Below are positions 11,801 to 23,029 of a stretch of DNA of 64,000 nucleotides, piece by piece (positions within the stretch are counted from its first letter, which is position 1; every line of letters begins with the position of its first letter). Source of the stretch: Holacanthus passer (Eukaryota; Chordata; Actinopteri; Pomacanthidae); the NCBI GenBank assembly GCA_025331565.1, contig JAFREQ010000030.1:5704001-5768000 (forward strand). Reading direction: 5' to 3'. Under the pieces are notes generated by a model. That model was not told where the DNA came from and made no database searches. It saw only the letters and a program-made list of their open reading frames with translations. The position numbers and the translations under genes were made by a program.

Positions 11801-13189
11801 TGGAATAACTATTACCAGCTCAGGAAAGACAGAAGCACATGTTTCCTCTCTTACAAAAGGTTACCAGTGTAAAATGTTCCTCTTCCTGCTCAAGTTCCCA
11901 ATTTGATTTTGTTCCCCATAAGTCTCTTGACAGTGTCATTTACAACACAGCCAACAAGCCTGGAGGGCAATGACAAACAACATCTTAATGATGTTTACAT
12001 AGCAGTGTCTGGATGATGTATTCAATCCCACTGACTCATGACAAAATGGCATTTCTGCCTGATGTAACACCAACTGTGAAATGAATCGTGCAGTAATAGC
12101 AACCATTAATCACACACATTATCATTTAGGCTTAAATGTTAAGAAAAAAGCAGCTCTGGCAAGACGGCTTTATATACTCTATGCACTTGTTGTAGCTCAC
12201 AGCTTGTATATGGTGCATTTTACACTGTAGTTCACAGGGTATTGCATTTCCTGTTCTTACTTGATCTCCAAAGTTCATCGTATGCAGGTTTATACAAGTG
12301 TGACAGATGCTATACTGATACAGGCCCGGTGTTTGAAACCCAATAGGCTGTGTGTGACTCAGTGACAGGGAGACTATGACTGTGGCAGTGATAGTAACTG
12401 TAGCTGTGGCTGCTATTCTACCTGGGGACACTCATTACAGACTCATCACTCATTATGTTGGTGGTAACCAAAGGGCTTGACGTGCTGCTAGGCAACATCA
12501 TGACAAATCTATTGGTTCAGTGTTGATGCACCGATGGATGGCTCGCGCCCATGGTAATGCTGCATGGTGGGGGGTTTCCATAATGACACCGGTCCGAGCA
12601 GCATCAGGTGATCCTGTAAATTAAAACTATTTACTCGACATTAGCTGCTATTGGGTGGCAGCTTTTTTGGCCCAAGGATAGTTTATATTATAATATCCTA
12701 AAAATTATACTGACCTGCCATTTTGTTTTCATTCATTCATCCTGACATTGTCATTGCCAATTTAATCAGGTGTCCAGCAGCAGATTGTTTTTTCAAACAC
12801 ATTTTTATGATCTTACAGAGGCCTATTTTCAGCCCAGAATGATAAAATGCTTGCCTAGAGCAAAATGAAATACAAGTCAAATATTTCTACAGACTGTGTC
12901 GCCCAGCTTTGCTCTTCTTCTTTGCTGGGATGTACATTAGGGTCTATTGCAGAGCCCGCCTCAGTAGCTTGTGTAGTCTGTAAAACATTGGATTTGAATG
13001 TTGGTTTCTGCTCGGGCAAAAATGTTATCTTTCTCCTGATCTTCCAAGAGAATACATTTTAAGATACAACCTCCTAACATTTGAACTTTTCCAAATGTTA
13101 ATGTAGGACAGGCTATGTGACTGAATCACAAAGTAACATACAGAGTGGCACTGATTTAATGAGGCTGTGGTAGTATTTGCTTGGAGCAG

Positions 13190-13400
13190 TTAAAGGATTA
13201 ATATGGAATTTTTGAAGCAGGGTTGTATGAGGTACTTCTCTATAGTCAGTGTATAACCTATAGTAGGTGGTGGTCGGCACGCCCCTAGTTTAGAGAAGCA
13301 GGGAGTAGTACTGGCATGGAAGCAAAGCAATGTACAGCTGTGCACTGGGGTTATAGCAAAATGTATTTAAGCCTGTAGATGTCAATATATCAATAATCAA
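13190..13400 (+). repeat. Fish interspersed repeat ('tatagtcagtgtataacc')
   Basis: The region carries 'gggttgtatgaggtactt', 'tagtcagtgtataacctat', 'gtggtcggcacgcccc' and 'aagcaatgtac'. I recognise this order as a dispersed family in percomorph fish. Class unknown; a single copy here. Confidence 0.5.
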
Positions 13401-13784
13401 TAGCGTACTCTATATTTGGAATATTTTTAGTTCTTTACCTTGCCATCAGACAGCCCTTTTCTTTGGCACTGCATTTTCTGCATTTTAGAACTTCTGTTTC
13501 CTATGCACTGTATTGCCTCCCTTTAAAGTGTTTCCACAACAACAAACATAATATGTGGATGAAAAGTGCGTGTGCTGCTGTTTCGTTGCACACACTCATG
13601 ATTTATAGCTATGTAAGAAGATAATCTTCCCATTCATAATCATGCCTACAAAGATCTGATTGCCTCTGCGGTTACTGAGCATATCAGATCTAACTGACTC
13701 ACTAAACAAATGGTTGTTAGTGTTGATTCAGAGGCCTGAATCAACACCAACGGGAACTAGGCTAACATTGGAAGTAGGGCATTA

Positions 13785-14165
13785 GCAGTGTAATGCTGGG
13801 CTAAAACCAAAAATTATTCAATTAATCAATCTTTTTTTTCCTGATTGATCAATCATTTAGTCCATAAAAAGTTTATTGAAAGAATCCTGAAAAAATGTCA
13901 TCATAATTTCCCTGAGTTTCCCAAGGAGATGTCTTCAAATTGCTTGATTTAACTAACAAAAGGCACAAAACCAAAAGCTATTCAGTTTACACTGATATAA
14001 AACCTCACATTTGAGAAGCTGACTGGACAAATGACTGGAAAAAGGTGATGGCAGATTATCAATAATGAACGCAATTGTTCATTCCAGCCCTGGAATTTAA
14101 TGAGTGATTGATTGTCTTTTAATTTTCTGTTTATTAATCTTTTCAGTCCAACTGCAATGCTTTGC
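13785..14165 (+). mobile_element. Decayed hAT-type MITE, 'attaatcaat' ends
   Basis: AT-rich ends with repeated 'attaatcaat' and 'gattgatcaatcattta' blocks flank an interior with 'gatgtcttcaaattgctt', 'attcagtttac' and 'cctcacatttgagaagctg'. This is the layout of a non-autonomous fish DNA transposon I recall. The ends are too eroded to give a target duplication. A smaller fragment of the same family is probably at 44180-44350 ('ctcatttgagaaagtgaa'). Confidence 0.5.
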
Positions 14166-14184
14166 TATTGGAGCTCAACTCATC

Positions 14185-14260
14185 TCAAATAACTTTATTG
14201 TCTCCAAGGGGAAATTTGTTGCAGTCAGAACACAGACATGAACACAAAACATAATATATA
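14185..14260 (-). repeat. Short retroelement-type tail ('aactttattgtctccaagg')
   Basis: The block 'taactttattgtctccaagg' followed by 'ggaaatttgt' resembles the reverse complement of 3' ends common to fish non-LTR elements. Other tails of a related '(...ccactgtgggacgaataaagg...ttatctta)' type lie at 30925-30970, 32375-32440 (minus strand) and 35125-35160. Confidence 0.4.
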
Positions 14261-14440
14261 AAACGTATCGCAAAATATGGTTATGATCAATAGAAACTAA
14301 GCAGTCTACTATCTAAAGGACTATCTGTCTCTAGTTTCCTACCCTGGGCATACCTACTGTAGAGACACTCTGCCATCAATAATTCACACCACGATGACCT
14401 GGCAGTGAAAGGTGAGATGGCGAAGATGATGAAGTCTGGT

Positions 14441-14448
14441 TGACGTCA
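14441..14448. promoter_or_regulatory. Second perfect CRE palindrome in neurl1 intron 1
   Basis: A second TGACGTCA, about 4 kb deeper in the same intron. Chance occurrence is possible, but CpG depletion makes this 8-mer rarer than its length suggests. Confidence 0.3.
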
Positions 14449-14744
14449 TCCACTACAGCCCACTAGTCTTCCCGCTGTTACCGCATTCTCCTCACGAGCA
14501 GGATTACACAACACTAATCAATAAGTAATAATATCGCAAGGCCGCATACAGCGGAGCACAATGTAATCCAATGATGCTTCTTTGGCAGTGAAAGAGAGCA
14601 GGCTGGTGGAGAGGCGTAATGATATGCAGTATGTATTGACTGAAAGCAGGCAAGATGCTATTCAGTATTGGCGAGAAGTCATTATGTGGGCGCTGCCTTG
14701 AAGGTGACCTGTCATGAGGATGAGGATGAAAGGGCTGGCTGCAG

Positions 14745-14745
<1 letters not shown>

Positions 14746-14810
<65 letters not shown>
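14746..14810. repeat. (CA)n microsatellite, 65 bp
   Basis: An uninterrupted CA run of about 32 units inside neurl1 intron 1. It explains the H/T-rich and C/V-rich open frames that overlap it. Confidence 0.97.
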
Positions 14811-14812
<2 letters not shown>

Positions 14813-17800
14813 CTTTGCATGCATGCTGGACAACTAGGAAGGTTAGGGTTGCACAAGGGGATCTACCCCCTATGTGTTCATGTAGGTGACAGACTGTTGC
14901 CCCAGAACATGCTGCCTTAAGTCAGAAGTAGGAGGAATTATAGGGATGACAGTGACACACACTCTTTGACAATGCCACCTGACCCTGAGACATATGTTTC
15001 TGTCACTCCATAGCAACTGTCCGAGCCTGATTAAAGCTGTCTTTCTAGCTCTTGCTCTCATGCACACAAAGAGAAAGAAAGATAGAGGAAGAAGAAAATG
15101 GAAACATTTTCAATGTTGGCTGGTGGCTTGCATGCTGTATTAACTATCCATTGCCTTTATTTGGCATTCAATAACCTGAGGCATATCCCATGATACCACT
15201 GAGAGCTCATCTGATTCTAGGAAGTTAAGAAACTTTACTTTATTACATGGCATTTCTCCAGCTCAGCCTCCTCTTTGCATTTGGATACTGAATCCAATTC
15301 ACATTGTACGCAGCCAGACGCTCCATCGAATCAGCCTGTGCAGCCTCAGACACTGGCCCACTTTCAGTCAATCGGGAGCACAGAAGTGGAGCTCCCACAC
15401 ACTCGGCAGACTCAATTATGCAACCAACTCAGCAAACACTGTTTGGATGTGCTCTGGTGCTTCACACCTGAGAACAACAGCCTGCAGAGGTGCAACTTTA
15501 GAAAGCATAATCTGTTCCTCCGTAAGTCGCACCTCCTCATACCTACATGTTTCTGGATAATTTCAAGTTTTAGTTCTTTGCCAGCTGCATTTCCCGAAAG
15601 CACAAGAATGGACAAAAACATCACTGGAAGGGTTCAAATACGATACTCTGGTTTCTTAAATTTTGCTCTTTGTTCTCAGTTCCAGAAAGAAGCAGCAGAA
15701 GCAATCCAAAGCTTTCTATTAGTGGCCATGGATCACCATAACAATGCTTGTACTTTAATATTAACAGACTCTTCCCGTTCTCTTGTAAACACATCCTTTC
15801 TAAATGTATGTCAGCAGTTATTATCAGACAGCTTTATAGAATATTTTATCCTAATTGGACTATTAAGGCAGTCAGCAGCCCATTGTTTATGAATAACTAC
15901 GTATAGTTGTGAATAACTGGCTGTTGCTACAGATGTTTCACATCAAGTCATATCAGAACAAAGGTTTATATTATCTTATCTTATCAGTCTACAGGGAGAA
16001 ATCAGGTCAATTTTGTTTGTTTGATAATCAGGTCATTCAGCATCTTACTGCAAACTGAAATTTATTGTTATGATTTACGTTCATTTTGAGAACACATCAT
16101 AATTACACTTTGAACAGACAAGATTCTTTTAATGTTGCTATGAAGTTTGAATAATCTATTTTAAAAAATGTAATAATTAATGTACTAGTGTAGAAGTACA
16201 GAAAGCTTGTTAGTAGTGCAAATTATGTTGCACAAATAAACAGCTACATCTTAAAATGAGCCAAATATTCAGTGCCAACTGAGTTAAGGATGACGTTCAA
16301 GCAATGTACAGTATATGCATCGATATGTAGGACATATCAATGCTCCAGAATGAATAGGACTGTTGTATGAAAATTATGCTGATGGCAAAATAATTGTCAT
16401 GTGACTCAGAGAACAGAACTCTACAGACGAGAGTGTCCTGGATACATCAACAAAAAGGAAGTTCACCAGCGGGTTAAGCTGCCAATAAGGCAAAGCCTTT
16501 TTTCAAAGCGGACATTTTGGTTTGTCATAGCAGGAGATGGCTGATGTCATTAATTTCATCTATTGATGAGTCCATTCCATTCAAGTGTCTGATGAGCCAT
16601 AACAGCGAGCCAGCATGCATAATACCAAACTGTAACATGTAACTGTGGAGGCGCTGTCCTTTATTTTTAAGGTGGCTTTGATACAACGAAATCCATCAGA
16701 ACTGTGGGGTAAGGAAACAGCTTGAGTCTAAGTTTAGTCTTTACTGATATTAGAATACAATCAAACAGGAAAACAAGTGGACCATTTACAATGTTTATGC
16801 TCTTTAGAAGTAGATTACCCACTGTATGCCTTGTCAGCAAGTACTTTCAGAAAAAAGGGGGGCAAATATCATTCATCCACAAGCCAGAAAAGATGACAAG
16901 AACAGCCTAATCGTGAGCCCCGACCAGATTCAGCTTTGTATCTGAAAAATGGACCTACGGGTAGAGTTCATAGGTCTTATGTAAAATACACACCGGTTAA
17001 ACTTAAAATTGTGTTTGAGCATTGGAAAATTGACCAAATGATGATGATGAAATGACAAAGAGAAATCAGTACTGTATCATTTCCTGCTTAAATAACAGGA
17101 AGCTCATCATCTCTGGCCTTTCTGAAGAGGTTTGATATAAACTGAAAAACTCGCCTGTTCCATGTTAACAAATACAGGTGATATCTGAATGCACACACCA
17201 TGTGTATTTTGTGAGCTGTTCGACCTTGATCCCAAAGAGGAGGAGCTATAGCCTCCTCTTCCTGCTGCCTTAGTCTGTCCCTCTTTAACTAATTGGATTA
17301 ATCTTGGGGCTTTAATTAGAACGATCAGGTGGTCAAAACCAGAAGAGGCTGTAGGATCAGGGACTTAACTCCCATTGATTCACTTTATATATAACACAAT
17401 AGCATGCTAATAATAATTCTATACAAACATAGAGTCCAGAATCATACTATTGACAGTGTTTATGTTATGCACTCCTATTAATTCTTATAATGTGCAATGG
17501 TAGGGAGGAAGAAAAAGAGGAGAGGAGGAGGGAGGACTACATTTTGCCCATGAACCTACACAGAACTGTTGACTTACACTGCTTATTAAGTGACAGTAAA
17601 GCCACAAAGTCCCTGGGAGCTCTTCAGTAGCTTCAAGTCTGCTAAACAGACTTAGTGGCTGAAGAGGCTGAAGACTCTTGTATCACACACAAACAAACCC
17701 TGAGGTCCATTTGTTCCTATATAAAAATCAAACTCTACCCTACTTCAAAACCAAATCAAACTACCAATTGCTTAGCATTTTGCAATACAGACCTTTCAAC

Positions 17801-18494
17801 CAACCCTGCTCCCAGTAGACCACACAGCGGATTATGCCATTACACTATGCATTAGTTTAATCTTTATGGCATTATATTTCACTGTGCAATATTTATTTCA
17901 CCGTGCAATATTTCATTCACTATTTCATCTCATCTTTAATTCAACTGTCCTGTCTACAGTGTTCCCATATTTCTTTCTTTCTCTTGTTAATTTGTTAATA
18001 CTTTTTAGCCTTGTTTAAATTGTTAATACTTTTATATTCCCTCTAGTTAATGCTTTTTATGCTTCTCTTGTTTGTATTGCTTATTTACTATTTATTTACT
18101 GCTACTTTACTGATGCTCCTTTCTACTCTGCTATCCTCTCTGCTGCTGTACACTGGAAATTTCCAACTACTAAAGGAATATATTATCTTAGCAGCACAGC
18201 TCATGATGAGCGATGGATGCTTCGCTTGCAATAGAAAATCCATGTATCGATTTCCTCCAGCACAGCTGCACACACCGTCTCTTTTTATTAATGAGGGGAA
18301 ACCACAGCACGGAGCAGAGGGAAACCCTGCAACTTCCAAACCCTTCCACTGTAAACCTCACATGTTCACAATGCAAACACTTTCCAACACTTTAACACGG
18401 GCTGCGTGTTTTCATTAGACGAAGCTGGTGACATCCGCGTTAATCTTAAAACAAGTGAACACAGCTGCGCGTCTCTCTATTCTAATTACAGGAG

Positions 18495-18502
18495 TGACGT
18501 CA
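18495..18502. promoter_or_regulatory. Perfect CRE palindrome near neurl1 exon 1
   Basis: The sequence is TGACGTCA, the full cAMP-response element bound by CREB/ATF dimers. It lies 139 bp inside intron 1 from the exon 1 donor. Function is inferred from motif and position only. Confidence 0.45.
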
Positions 18503-18641
18503 CTGTGACCAAAGAATAGGCTCTAGTGGCAATATGGTGCCTTATAATAAAGCTGTGATCATCGCTGTGAATTAAACCGCTCTTTAGAAGCAAAACTGGA
18601 CCTGCAGGCCTAAACAACACACATCAATATTTGTGTCTTAC

Positions 18642-18675
18642 CGTAAAAGGCATTTCTCGTTATCTGGCCACCCAT
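18642..18675 (-). CDS. neurl1: neurl1 coding exon 1 (short N-terminal exon)
   Basis: This is the first coding exon of neuralized E3 ubiquitin ligase 1. The ATG (18675-18673) sits in a strong Kozak context, GCCATGG. The exon encodes 11 residues, MGGQITRNAFY, plus the first base of the next codon, and ends at a consensus donor (G|GTAAG, intron from 18641). The leftover G joins the AC that opens the next exon to make GAC (Asp), so the phases agree. An in-frame TAA lies upstream at 18717-18715, and no other in-frame ATG lies between them. Gly2-Gly-Gln-Ile-Thr6 fits the N-myristoylation pattern, and NEURL1 is reported to be membrane-targeted by myristoylation. The better-known mammalian N-terminus starts MGNNFSS; I did not find that alternative exon here. 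Assignment rests on phase, Kozak context, donor and myristoylation logic, not on an alignment. Confidence 0.8.
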
Positions 18676-18779
18676 GGCTTTATTCCCGCACAGTCCTCTT
18701 ATCGCCTGCTCGGATTATTCTCTCGACGCACAGTCCAGCCTTCGTGACATGACTGCACGCTCGCATCCGAACACGAGCC

Positions 18780-18811
<32 letters not shown>

Positions 18812-19090
18812 GTTTGTTTCCTCCGAGCAGATGCAAACACTGGGACCCACACCTCCTCCTTGTGAGCGCACGGATCCGTGAAGGCAACTCCCCCCATTGA
18901 GCTGCCTCTCTCCGCCTCGGGTCCCACTCACTCACACTGGCATTTACATAAAAGGTGGAGACTGAGCTGAGCGCTGTTTTAACGCTGTCACTGCCGCACG
19001 GAGCAGAGGGCTGCGTGTGGAGCACGAGGTGGGGAAGACACCAGGAAGGATGAATAAAATATAAGCCTCTGTGCTGCAAACGTATATTGA
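18676..19090 (-). promoter_or_regulatory. neurl1: Probable neurl1 5' UTR and promoter (CpG-rich)
   Basis: The 400 bp directly upstream of the neurl1 start codon hold far more CpG dinucleotides than the flanks (for example around 18705-18780 and 18868-19010). It has a (GT)n tract at 18785-18811 and reads without a repeat signature otherwise. On the minus strand a TATA-like TATATTTTAT lies at 19063-19054, which would place a start site near 19030, but this is a weak call. Minus-strand open frames of up to 126 codons here are upstream of the in-frame stop at 18717-18715 and are probably untranslated or upstream-ORF sequence. The promoter role is inferred from position and composition. Confidence 0.55.
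18785..18811. repeat. (GT)n microsatellite in neurl1 5' region
   Basis: A TG run of about 13 units within the probable 5' UTR or promoter of neurl1, roughly 110 bp upstream of the start codon. Confidence 0.95.
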
Positions 19091-19507
19091 CCTGTGTTTG
19101 ATTTTATCCGTTTGTAAATCAGGCCAGGACAATTAATAAATGAACATGAACGAGATCATACATGAATATAGTTCCACATGGATTTGGTTGTTAAAATAAA
19201 GGAGATACAAGGGGGCTAAGTATGGATCCAGAGAGTGAGTGGTCACATTCTTTACTCTCAGCACTTCACCTTACATACTTCCTTCTGTGCCTCAGGCCCC
19301 TGGCAGACAGACTGGTGACCCCTCAAGAGTCAGGCCTCTGACTTGAGCTGTCATCAAGCGTCCGTGGTGACCTTATGGCCTTCAATCTCAGACGCCACTG
19401 TGTTTACTTTGGGTTTGGAGCTAGGGGCTCTGTAGATAATGGCACCAGGAAGGACAGGGTGAGGTGGCGTTAAATTAGATATATGAATAATGGAGTGAAC
19501 AAAACGA
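19091..19507. other. Interval between neurl1 promoter and Tc1 element
   Basis: No gene or recognised repeat. The interval is of mixed composition and may contain distal promoter sequence of neurl1. Confidence 0.5.
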
Positions 19508-20990
19508 CAGTACCAATCAAAGGTTTGGACCCGTCTTCTCATTCAATGGTTTTCCATTATTTTTATTATTTTCTACATTGTAGATGAATACATAAGATGT
19601 CAAAACTATGAAAAAACACACATAGAATTACAAGAATATAGGAAGCAAAAAAAGTGGTTCTTCAAAGTAGCCACCTTTTGCTTCAGTGACAACTTTGCAC
19701 GCTGTTGGCATTTTCTCAACCAGCTTCATGAGATCATTGCCTTGAATGGTTTGTCAAACAGTCTTGAACAAGTTCCCATATATGCTGAGCACCTCTTGGC
19801 TGCTGCAAAGCATCTCAAATGGGTTTAGGTCAAGTGGTCATCTCATGCAGCACTCTCCTCCTTGGTCAAAAAGCCTTTACATAGCTTGTAAAGTATGTTT
19901 TGGGTTATTGTCCTGTCAAAAAACTACTGATGGTCCCACTAAGCTCAAACCAGATGGGATGTCATGTCACTGCAGAATGCTGTGGTAGTCGTGCTAGTTC
20001 AGTGTGCCTTGAATTTTGAATATATCATATATACATATATATATATATAAGCCCCCCCACACCATCAAACCTCCTCCTCCATGGTACACGGTGGGAACCA
20101 CACATTCAAATACCATCCATTTACCTTCTCTGCATCTCACAAAGACACAAGCATCAGACAAACATCAGACCAAAGTATGAATTTCCACAGGTCTAATGTC
20201 CGTTCCTTATGTTTCTTGGTGCAAACAATTCTTTTTCTTGTTCTTCCACAGTAGTGGCTTTTTTTGCAGCAAATTGACCATGGAGGTCTGATTCACACAG
20301 TCTCCTCCAAACAGTTAATGTTTTTGATGTGTCTGCTACTTGAACTCTGTGACGCATTTATGTGTTCTTTAATCTGAGGTGTCAATAATTGGTGATTTCT
20401 GAGGCTGTTAACTCTAATGAGCTCATCAACTGCAGCACAGGCAACACTTGTTCTTCCTTTTCTGGGGCATTTCTAATGAGAGACAGTAGTGTTTAATGCT
20501 TTTTGCAACTAGGCTTGAAGATACATTGAAAGTTCTTGATTTTTTTGGATTTCTGGATTGACCTTCATGTCTTAAAGTAATGGTGGCCTCTTTGTCTTTG
20601 GTTTTGTGCCATATTATGGAGAAATACACCATTGGGCTGTATGGTGCAACACTGCCTCGGCACAACACAACTGATGGTCAACTGTAGGAATTAAAAAGGC
20701 AAGAATTCTACTAATTAACTCGAGACAAGGCACAATTGTTGACTGAAAATCCTTCCAGGTGAAGACCTCATGAAGCTGATCGATGCGAATAGCTGTCATC
20801 AAGGCAAACAATGGCTACTTTGAAGAAACTAAATAAGAAACATATTTTGCTTTGTTTAACACTCTTGTTTACTACATAATTCCATATGGGTGACCTCGTA
20901 GTTTTGTTGTCTTCAGTACTAATGTACAATGTAGAAACTGATAAATATAAATAAGAAACACTGAATGAGAAGGTATATTCAAACGATATA
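19508..20990 (-). mobile_element. Degenerate Tc1/mariner transposon
   Basis: A nearly full-length Tc1-like element of a type abundant in fish, transposase on the minus strand. The left end is sharp: cagtaccaatcaaaggtttg, followed by 'ttctcattcaatggtttt' and 'attttctacattgtagat'. The right end is eroded ('acaatgtagaaact' and 'tgaatgagaaggtat'). The long inverted terminal repeats extend inward: 'ttcaaagtagccacc' and 'cagcttcatgag' on the left (19660-19730) answer 'catgaagctgat' and 'ggctactttgaag' on the right (20769-20825). No clear TA duplication survives at the right end. Confidence 0.9.
19655..20612 (-). pseudogene. Tc1 transposase pseudogene
   Basis: Read on the minus strand, the coding remnant starts near the ATG at 20612. 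It contains a helix-turn-helix segment with the recognisable ITLRHEGQS and later NVSSSLVAKSIK. The frame then breaks repeatedly. A (TA)n tract at about 20019-20049 sits just after the normally conserved VWGCF region. Downstream blocks for the DDE catalytic region and the C-terminus are recognisable only at DNA level. It cannot encode an active enzyme. Tc1 transposases move DNA by cut and paste into TA sites. Confidence 0.85.
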
Positions 20991-21013
20991 TGAAAGTTGG
21001 GAACACAAAAATA

Positions 21014-22308
21014 CAGTGGTGGAAGAAGTGGGATTGTCCAACATTTTGGAAAATATGCTCTTGCCTTTTGGCAGAGAGTCAGATGAAATGATTGTTACCC
21101 AGTAGGAGATCTGAACCCCTCTTGTTAGCCTGCCATCCCTCCTCTCCATCCCCCAGTAGCAGAGAGAGTGCAGAGCCAGAGGGATTGCTGAGTTGAACAT
21201 GTTGGTCTGGTCTGCTTGACTCAGTGATTCTTTATCTGACTGTGGTTTGTGCAAGTTAGAATCTTTGGCCCCGACCACGGCTCTGAAATATCAGTAGCCT
21301 AACTGAGCTGTGTGTTGATAAATCCATGGTGCTGTCTGTGGTGCTGAAGTACCAGGTGGATTTGTAATTGCACCTTTTTCTCTCTGTCCCGCCCTGCTGT
21401 ATGTTTCGTCTTGGATCTATAGTATTCTCTTAACTGTATACTATAAATACTCAATATACTCCGTAGAGAAGTGTCCCTTTCATGGTCAAAGGGACAAGTA
21501 GCACCATGTAGTCACAGAACAGTGAGAAGATCATAGAGACACACTGGTGCCTGTAGTATTCCTATAATTATGGGTTAGAGTTAGGGTTAGATAAAATGTG
21601 TGTTGGTTGTTGGTATGGGGGCAGGGGTTGTTCCCACTGGGCCGTCCCCCCTGTTAAAAATGAACAAATCACAGACTGTGTCGATACCACTCCCATATCT
21701 GTCTGATCAATATACAGCTACAGCCTGCAGCTGGTTAACTTGGCTTAGCACAAAGAATGGTGGAAACAGTGGAAAACACCTGGCCTAGCTCTGTCCAATG
21801 GTAACACAAATACTCAAATCAGCACCTCTAAACTTCAATATTTAACATGTTATATTTCGCCTGTTTACTGTCTTTGTAAAAGCAGCACTATCACACTTCC
21901 CACTTAGATATTCCATTACAAGTAGAAGTCATGCATTCAGGTACAAGTACACAAGTATTAGCAGTATCAAAATTTAAGGTACTCATTATACAATATGTCA
22001 TAATTCACAGCATTATCAAATCATTGGAACATAATTATTAATACATTAATGCGTAAACAGCATTTTACATTTACAGCTGGTGGAAACTGGTGGTCTTTTT
22101 GTACTATTGCATACTATAGCACATGCTTTAAGCATTTATCCTATTTTCATCACATTTCTAAAATAATCATATTTTTCACAAATACAAACTAATAAAAATC
22201 TCAAAAGTAACCACAGCTTATCAGCTACATCAGATAAATGTAGTAGGGTGCAGGGGAAAATTTAAGTGCAGTTCTTCAGTACATGAACTTAGTTACATTT
22301 TACCACTG
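21014..22308 (-). mobile_element. MITE split by other repeats (nested insertion)
   Basis: The left terminus cagtggtggaagaagt (21014-21029) and the right terminus ending 'ttagttacattttaccactg' (22308) belong to one fish MITE family, in reverse orientation. The body resumes only at about 21905 ('acaagtagaagtcatgcatt', then 'acaagtacacaagtatta'). About 870 bp between 21030 and 21900 is foreign, including two pieces of the 'gagagttrgatgagaagat' family. The interruption must postdate the MITE. The 8-bp flanks no longer match. Confidence 0.65.
21665..21890 (+). repeat. Interspersed repeat inside the split MITE
   Basis: This is the longest copy of the family in the window, with 'tcgataccactcccatatct', 'cagctggttaacttggctta', 'ctagctctgtccaatggtaa' and 'aatcagcacctctaaa'. 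A second 5' fragment of the same family lies at 21030-21090 ('ccaacattttggaaaatatg'). Confidence 0.6.
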
Positions 22309-23029
22309 CATTGTAATTAGTTTTACACAGTTTCAGTCACATTTTGTAGCATGCTCAGTTAAAATGATCACTGTTTCTTGATTATGCGTTATGTAGAAGA
22401 GGATTAGAAATGAAATATTGTATATAAAAAAACAAATAATTCTATTAGGAAAAGGGGACGGTTCTGATTGTCAAACAGCAAGCTGCATGATGGTGTGTAT
22501 GTTCATGTTTATGTTTAAAGCATTACCTGCTAGATCCTGCAGGTAATAATATTTACATGTCCCCATTTCCCCATCACTTTTAATGATTACAACCATGTAA
22601 CCATAACAAATAGTCTTGCCTGCCTGGGATGTTGATCCAAATGAAATCAGGACCACAACCACAAGGTTTGGTTTGCTAAATAAGACACTGTAGACACACA
22701 CATGGCATGCACATTTGAGGTGAAGACAGTTGGTGGAAAGTGCTCACAGCACAATGGGAGGCTAACCACATTTGGTTTCATGTATCACCTCTGCAGACAA
22801 TTGTAAAAATCTGGATTCAGGGTTTTGAAGTTAGTTCACTTAAGCAAACGCACTTTTAAGACGTCACAAATAACTGAAATTAATATGAGCTTCTTGCATT
22901 CATTAGTATTTCTAAATTAGATCAGGGGATAGCTATGCTGTTAAAATAAAAGGCAATTCCATTTGATTTTGAAAAGTTAGTTGATTAGTTAACAGCATAG
23001 AAGGACTTAAAGTCAAGATGTAATGCCCG
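22309..23029. other. Unassigned interval
   Basis: No gene, exon or recognised repeat seen. Open frames are short and show no protein family. Confidence 0.5.

Larger units (their letters stand above)
7133..18641 (-). other. neurl1: neurl1 intron 1
   Basis: An 11.5-kb GT-AG intron between the N-terminal exon and the first NHR1 exon; a long first intron is typical of NEURL1. It carries a 13-bp hairpin (7889-7919), a LINE- or SINE-like tail (8640-8815), a fish repeat (13190-13400), a MITE-like copy (13785-14165), two TGACGTCA palindromes (14441 and 18495), a 65-bp CA tract (14746-14810) and a (TTATC) retroelement tail (about 15965-16000). The stretches 8820-13180 and 16010-18480 show nothing I can assign. 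The 205-codon open frame at 15275-15892 has no recognisable protein and is treated as chance. Confidence 0.85.

Noticed and set aside
14504..14889. C/V-rich and T/H-rich frames on both strands
   Set aside because: Produced by the 65-bp CA microsatellite.
15275..15892. 205-codon plus-strand open frame, the longest in the window
   Set aside because: It lies within neurl1 intron 1, shows no family resemblance, and has no splice or promoter context. Chance frame.
18699..19079. 126-codon minus-strand frame upstream of neurl1
   Set aside because: It runs through the (GT)n tract as THTHTH, lies upstream of the neurl1 start and is not in phase with it. Probably 5' UTR or promoter sequence.
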